From Legionellales bacterium (lineage in GTDB: Bacteria; Pseudomonadota; Gammaproteobacteria; Legionellales; Legionellaceae): a stretch of DNA of 7,542 nucleotides. The notes under the pieces were generated by a model. The model was given only the letters and a program-made list of their open reading frames with translations. It had not been told where the DNA came from and did not search any database. The position numbers and the translations under genes are program-made. Shown piece after piece: positions 6,254 to 7,542 of the stretch; positions within the stretch are counted from its first letter, which is position 1, and every line of letters begins with the position of its first letter. The stretch spans positions 1 through 7,542 of the forward strand of contig JAGVJT010000225.1 of the NCBI GenBank assembly GCA_020050955.1. The letters run 5' to 3'.

Positions 6254-6991
6254 GTGTTTGTTGTCACAGGTGGTGGAAGCGGTATCGGGCGTGCGTTAGC
6301 AAGATCTTTAGCTGATCGCGAGCAAGAAGTTTTGATCGTGGGTCGACGAGAAACATGGTTAGCAGAAACGGCTAGTTATTCATCTCATATCCGATACATG
6401 TGTGCTGATCTTGCTTCTCCTGAAGGGCGTCAACAACTTGTGCATGAGCTTCGTGATGAATCAAGGTTAGATGGGTTAGTGCATAATGCTGGTGTAATTG
6501 ATCCCATTGCACCGATGGGTGAGTTGACCGATGATGCTTGGCGTTTAATCATGGCCATCAATCTAGATGCGCCCTTTTTTTTAACAAAAGCTTTAAAAGA
6601 TAAACTACATCACCATGCACGCGTATTAAATATTGGTTCAGGTGCGGCATATTTTCCTGTTGTCGGTTGGGCGCCTTATTGCGTCTCAAAAGCCGGACTT
6701 TCGATGCTAACGAGATGTTGGCAACTTGAATACCCACATCTTGCCTGTGCAAGCGTCATGCCAGGTATTATTGACACAGACATGCAAGCAAGTATTCGTG
6801 CAGCGCATCACATGGAAAAAGAAAAACAAGCATTTTTTCAGGATTTAAAAGATCGTCATCAATTGCTTTCTGTGGATAATGTTGCTTCGTTTTTAACGTG
6901 GTTGTTGTTGGATGTTGATAAAAACGAATTTGTTTCAAAAGAATGGGATATTTATGATCCCTGTCACGCGGAGTTTATTCATGCATCATGA
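6254..6991 (+). CDS. Short-chain dehydrogenase/reductase (SDR) family oxidoreductase
   Basis: A cytosolic NAD(P)-dependent oxidoreductase of the classical SDR family with a Rossmann fold. Counting from the GTG at 6254 (245 residues), the cofactor motif TGGGSGIG lies at about 5-12 and GRR at about 30-32, where a basic residue in this region often favours NADP. The NAG motif is in LVHNAG near 76-81. The catalytic set is N105 (MAINLD), S129 (IGSGAAY), Y142 and K146 (in YCVSKAG), followed by PGIIDTDM near 170-177. All catalytic residues are present. The open frame extends to a TTG at 6227, but the GTG gives the usual short SDR N-terminus and has a ribosome-binding site. It diverges from the IcmL-like gene and overlaps the OPT gene by 11 bases. 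The substrate cannot be told; the family catalyses sugar, lipid, steroid and pteridine reactions. Confidence 0.92.
   Translation: MFVVTGGGSGIGRALARSLADREQEVLIVGRRETWLAETASYSSHIRYMCADLASPEGRQQLVHELRDESRLDGLVHNAGVIDPIAPMGELTDDAWRLIMAINLDAPFFLTKALKDKLHHHARVLNIGSGAAYFPVVGWAPYCVSKAGLSMLTRCWQLEYPHLACASVMPGIIDTDMQASIRAAHHMEKEKQAFFQDLKDRHQLLSVDNVASFLTWLLLDVDKNEFVSKEWDIYDPCHAEFIHAS
6970..6973 (+). promoter_or_regulatory. Ribosome-binding site of the OPT transporter inside the SDR gene
   Basis: GGAG with a 7-base spacer to the ATG at 6981, lying within the last codons of the SDR gene. It fixes the OPT start and the 11-base overlap. Confidence 0.75.
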
Positions 6992-7542
6992 TCTTAAAGT
7001 TACAGCCGAATTAACGGTGCGTAGCATTTTATTAGCCATTGTGTTAACTGTTTTGCTTGCTGCCTCAAATGCTTATCTAGCATTGAAATTAGGTATTTTA
7101 ACGTCTGCTTCTATTCCTGCTGCTATCATTTCAATGGGGATTTTACGGTTTTTTAAGGGTGCGACTATTTTAGAAAACAATGCTGTGCAAACGGCTGCAT
7201 CTGCAGGAGAGGCTGTTGCTGGTGGTATTGTATACACTATTCCTGCATTGATCATGATTGAATATTGGCATCAATTTGATTACATCACCAATTTTTGTAT
7301 TGCAGCTTTTGGTGGGATTTTAGGGGTTTTATTCTCCATTCCACTGCGTCGAGTTTTGGTAAATGAGCCTGCACTGCAATTTCCTGAAGGTCGAGCCATT
7401 GCTGAGGTATTAAAATCTTCTAATAATAAAATGGGATTTCGGCATCTTGTTTATGGCGGCATGATTGGGGCAATGCTTGAGTTATGCCAAGTTGGATTAA
7501 AACTTATTGCAAGTAGCTGGAGCTATTGGGTTGTTGTAAAGC
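6981..7542 (+). CDS. OPT-family oligopeptide/metal-chelate transporter, N-terminal part (cut by window edge)
   Basis: A secondary transporter of the OPT family in the inner membrane. Such proteins carry small peptides or metal chelates with protons; bacterial members have roughly 600-700 residues and many membrane helices. The first 187 residues are present. After a short polar N-terminus (MHHDLKVTAELTVRS) comes a first membrane segment (about 15-38, ending AYLALKLG). The conserved TSASIPAAIISM (41-52), LENNAVQTAASAGEAVAGG (64-82) and EGRAIAEVLKSS (136-147) follow, with further hydrophobic segments near 105-122 and 155-175. These motifs are characteristic of the OPT family. The frame is open to the window edge. 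It overlaps the SDR gene and is probably co-transcribed with it. The substrate is unknown. Confidence 0.9.
   Translation, partial: MHHDLKVTAELTVRSILLAIVLTVLLAASNAYLALKLGILTSASIPAAIISMGILRFFKGATILENNAVQTAASAGEAVAGGIVYTIPALIMIEYWHQFDYITNFCIAAFGGILGVLFSIPLRRVLVNEPALQFPEGRAIAEVLKSSNNKMGFRHLVYGGMIGAMLELCQVGLKLIASSWSYWVVVK

Noticed and set aside
7073..7255. Minus-strand open frame of 60 codons
   Set aside because: It is antisense to the OPT transporter gene, whose motifs are unmistakable.

Overview
The window is ordinary gammaproteobacterial chromosome. The low-to-moderate GC, the gmk-rpoZ-spoT-ridA order, a short (67-residue) omega subunit and a stand-alone DotI/IcmL-like protein together suggest Legionellales (a Legionella or Coxiella relative). 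That placement is inferred from gene content and not proven. Nine protein genes are recognisable. No tRNA, rRNA, CRISPR array, insertion sequence or prophage gene is visible, and no gene-free stretch exceeds 160 bases.

Layout. (1) Positions 1-1367, minus strand: rph (RNase PH), followed with a 4-base ATGA overlap by a yggS-type PLP-binding protein gene that runs off the left edge. (2) Positions 1368-1525: a divergent intergenic region with a clear -10 box for rph. (3) Positions 1526-5449, plus strand: gmk, rpoZ, spoT, ridA and a small unknown membrane protein gene, probably one operon. The only large gap is 128 bases before spoT, and it holds a 15-bp RNA-type hairpin and a separate 15-base palindrome. 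(4) Positions 5450-5483: a GC-rich hairpin centred between two convergent genes. (5) Positions 5484-6071, minus strand: a secreted DotI/IcmL-like protein. (6) Positions 6072-6253: a second divergent region, with a good extended -10 promoter pointing right. (7) Positions 6254-7542, plus strand: a short-chain dehydrogenase/reductase overlapping by 11 bases the start of an OPT-family transporter, which is cut by the right edge.

How the genes fit together. Gmk makes GDP from GMP, and SpoT makes and hydrolyses (p)ppGpp, which acts on RNA polymerase; in E. coli the omega subunit (RpoZ) forms part of one ppGpp site. The block therefore joins guanine nucleotide supply, the alarmone enzyme and a polymerase subunit. 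RNase PH trims tRNA 3' ends. RidA and the YggS-type protein both deal with PLP-enzyme by-products or PLP balance, but they lie on opposite sides of the block.

I found no clearly undescribed system. The points most worth a second look are the orphan DotI/IcmL-like protein, the unknown membrane protein behind ridA, the hairpin and palindrome ahead of spoT, and the SDR-OPT gene pair with its corrected start.
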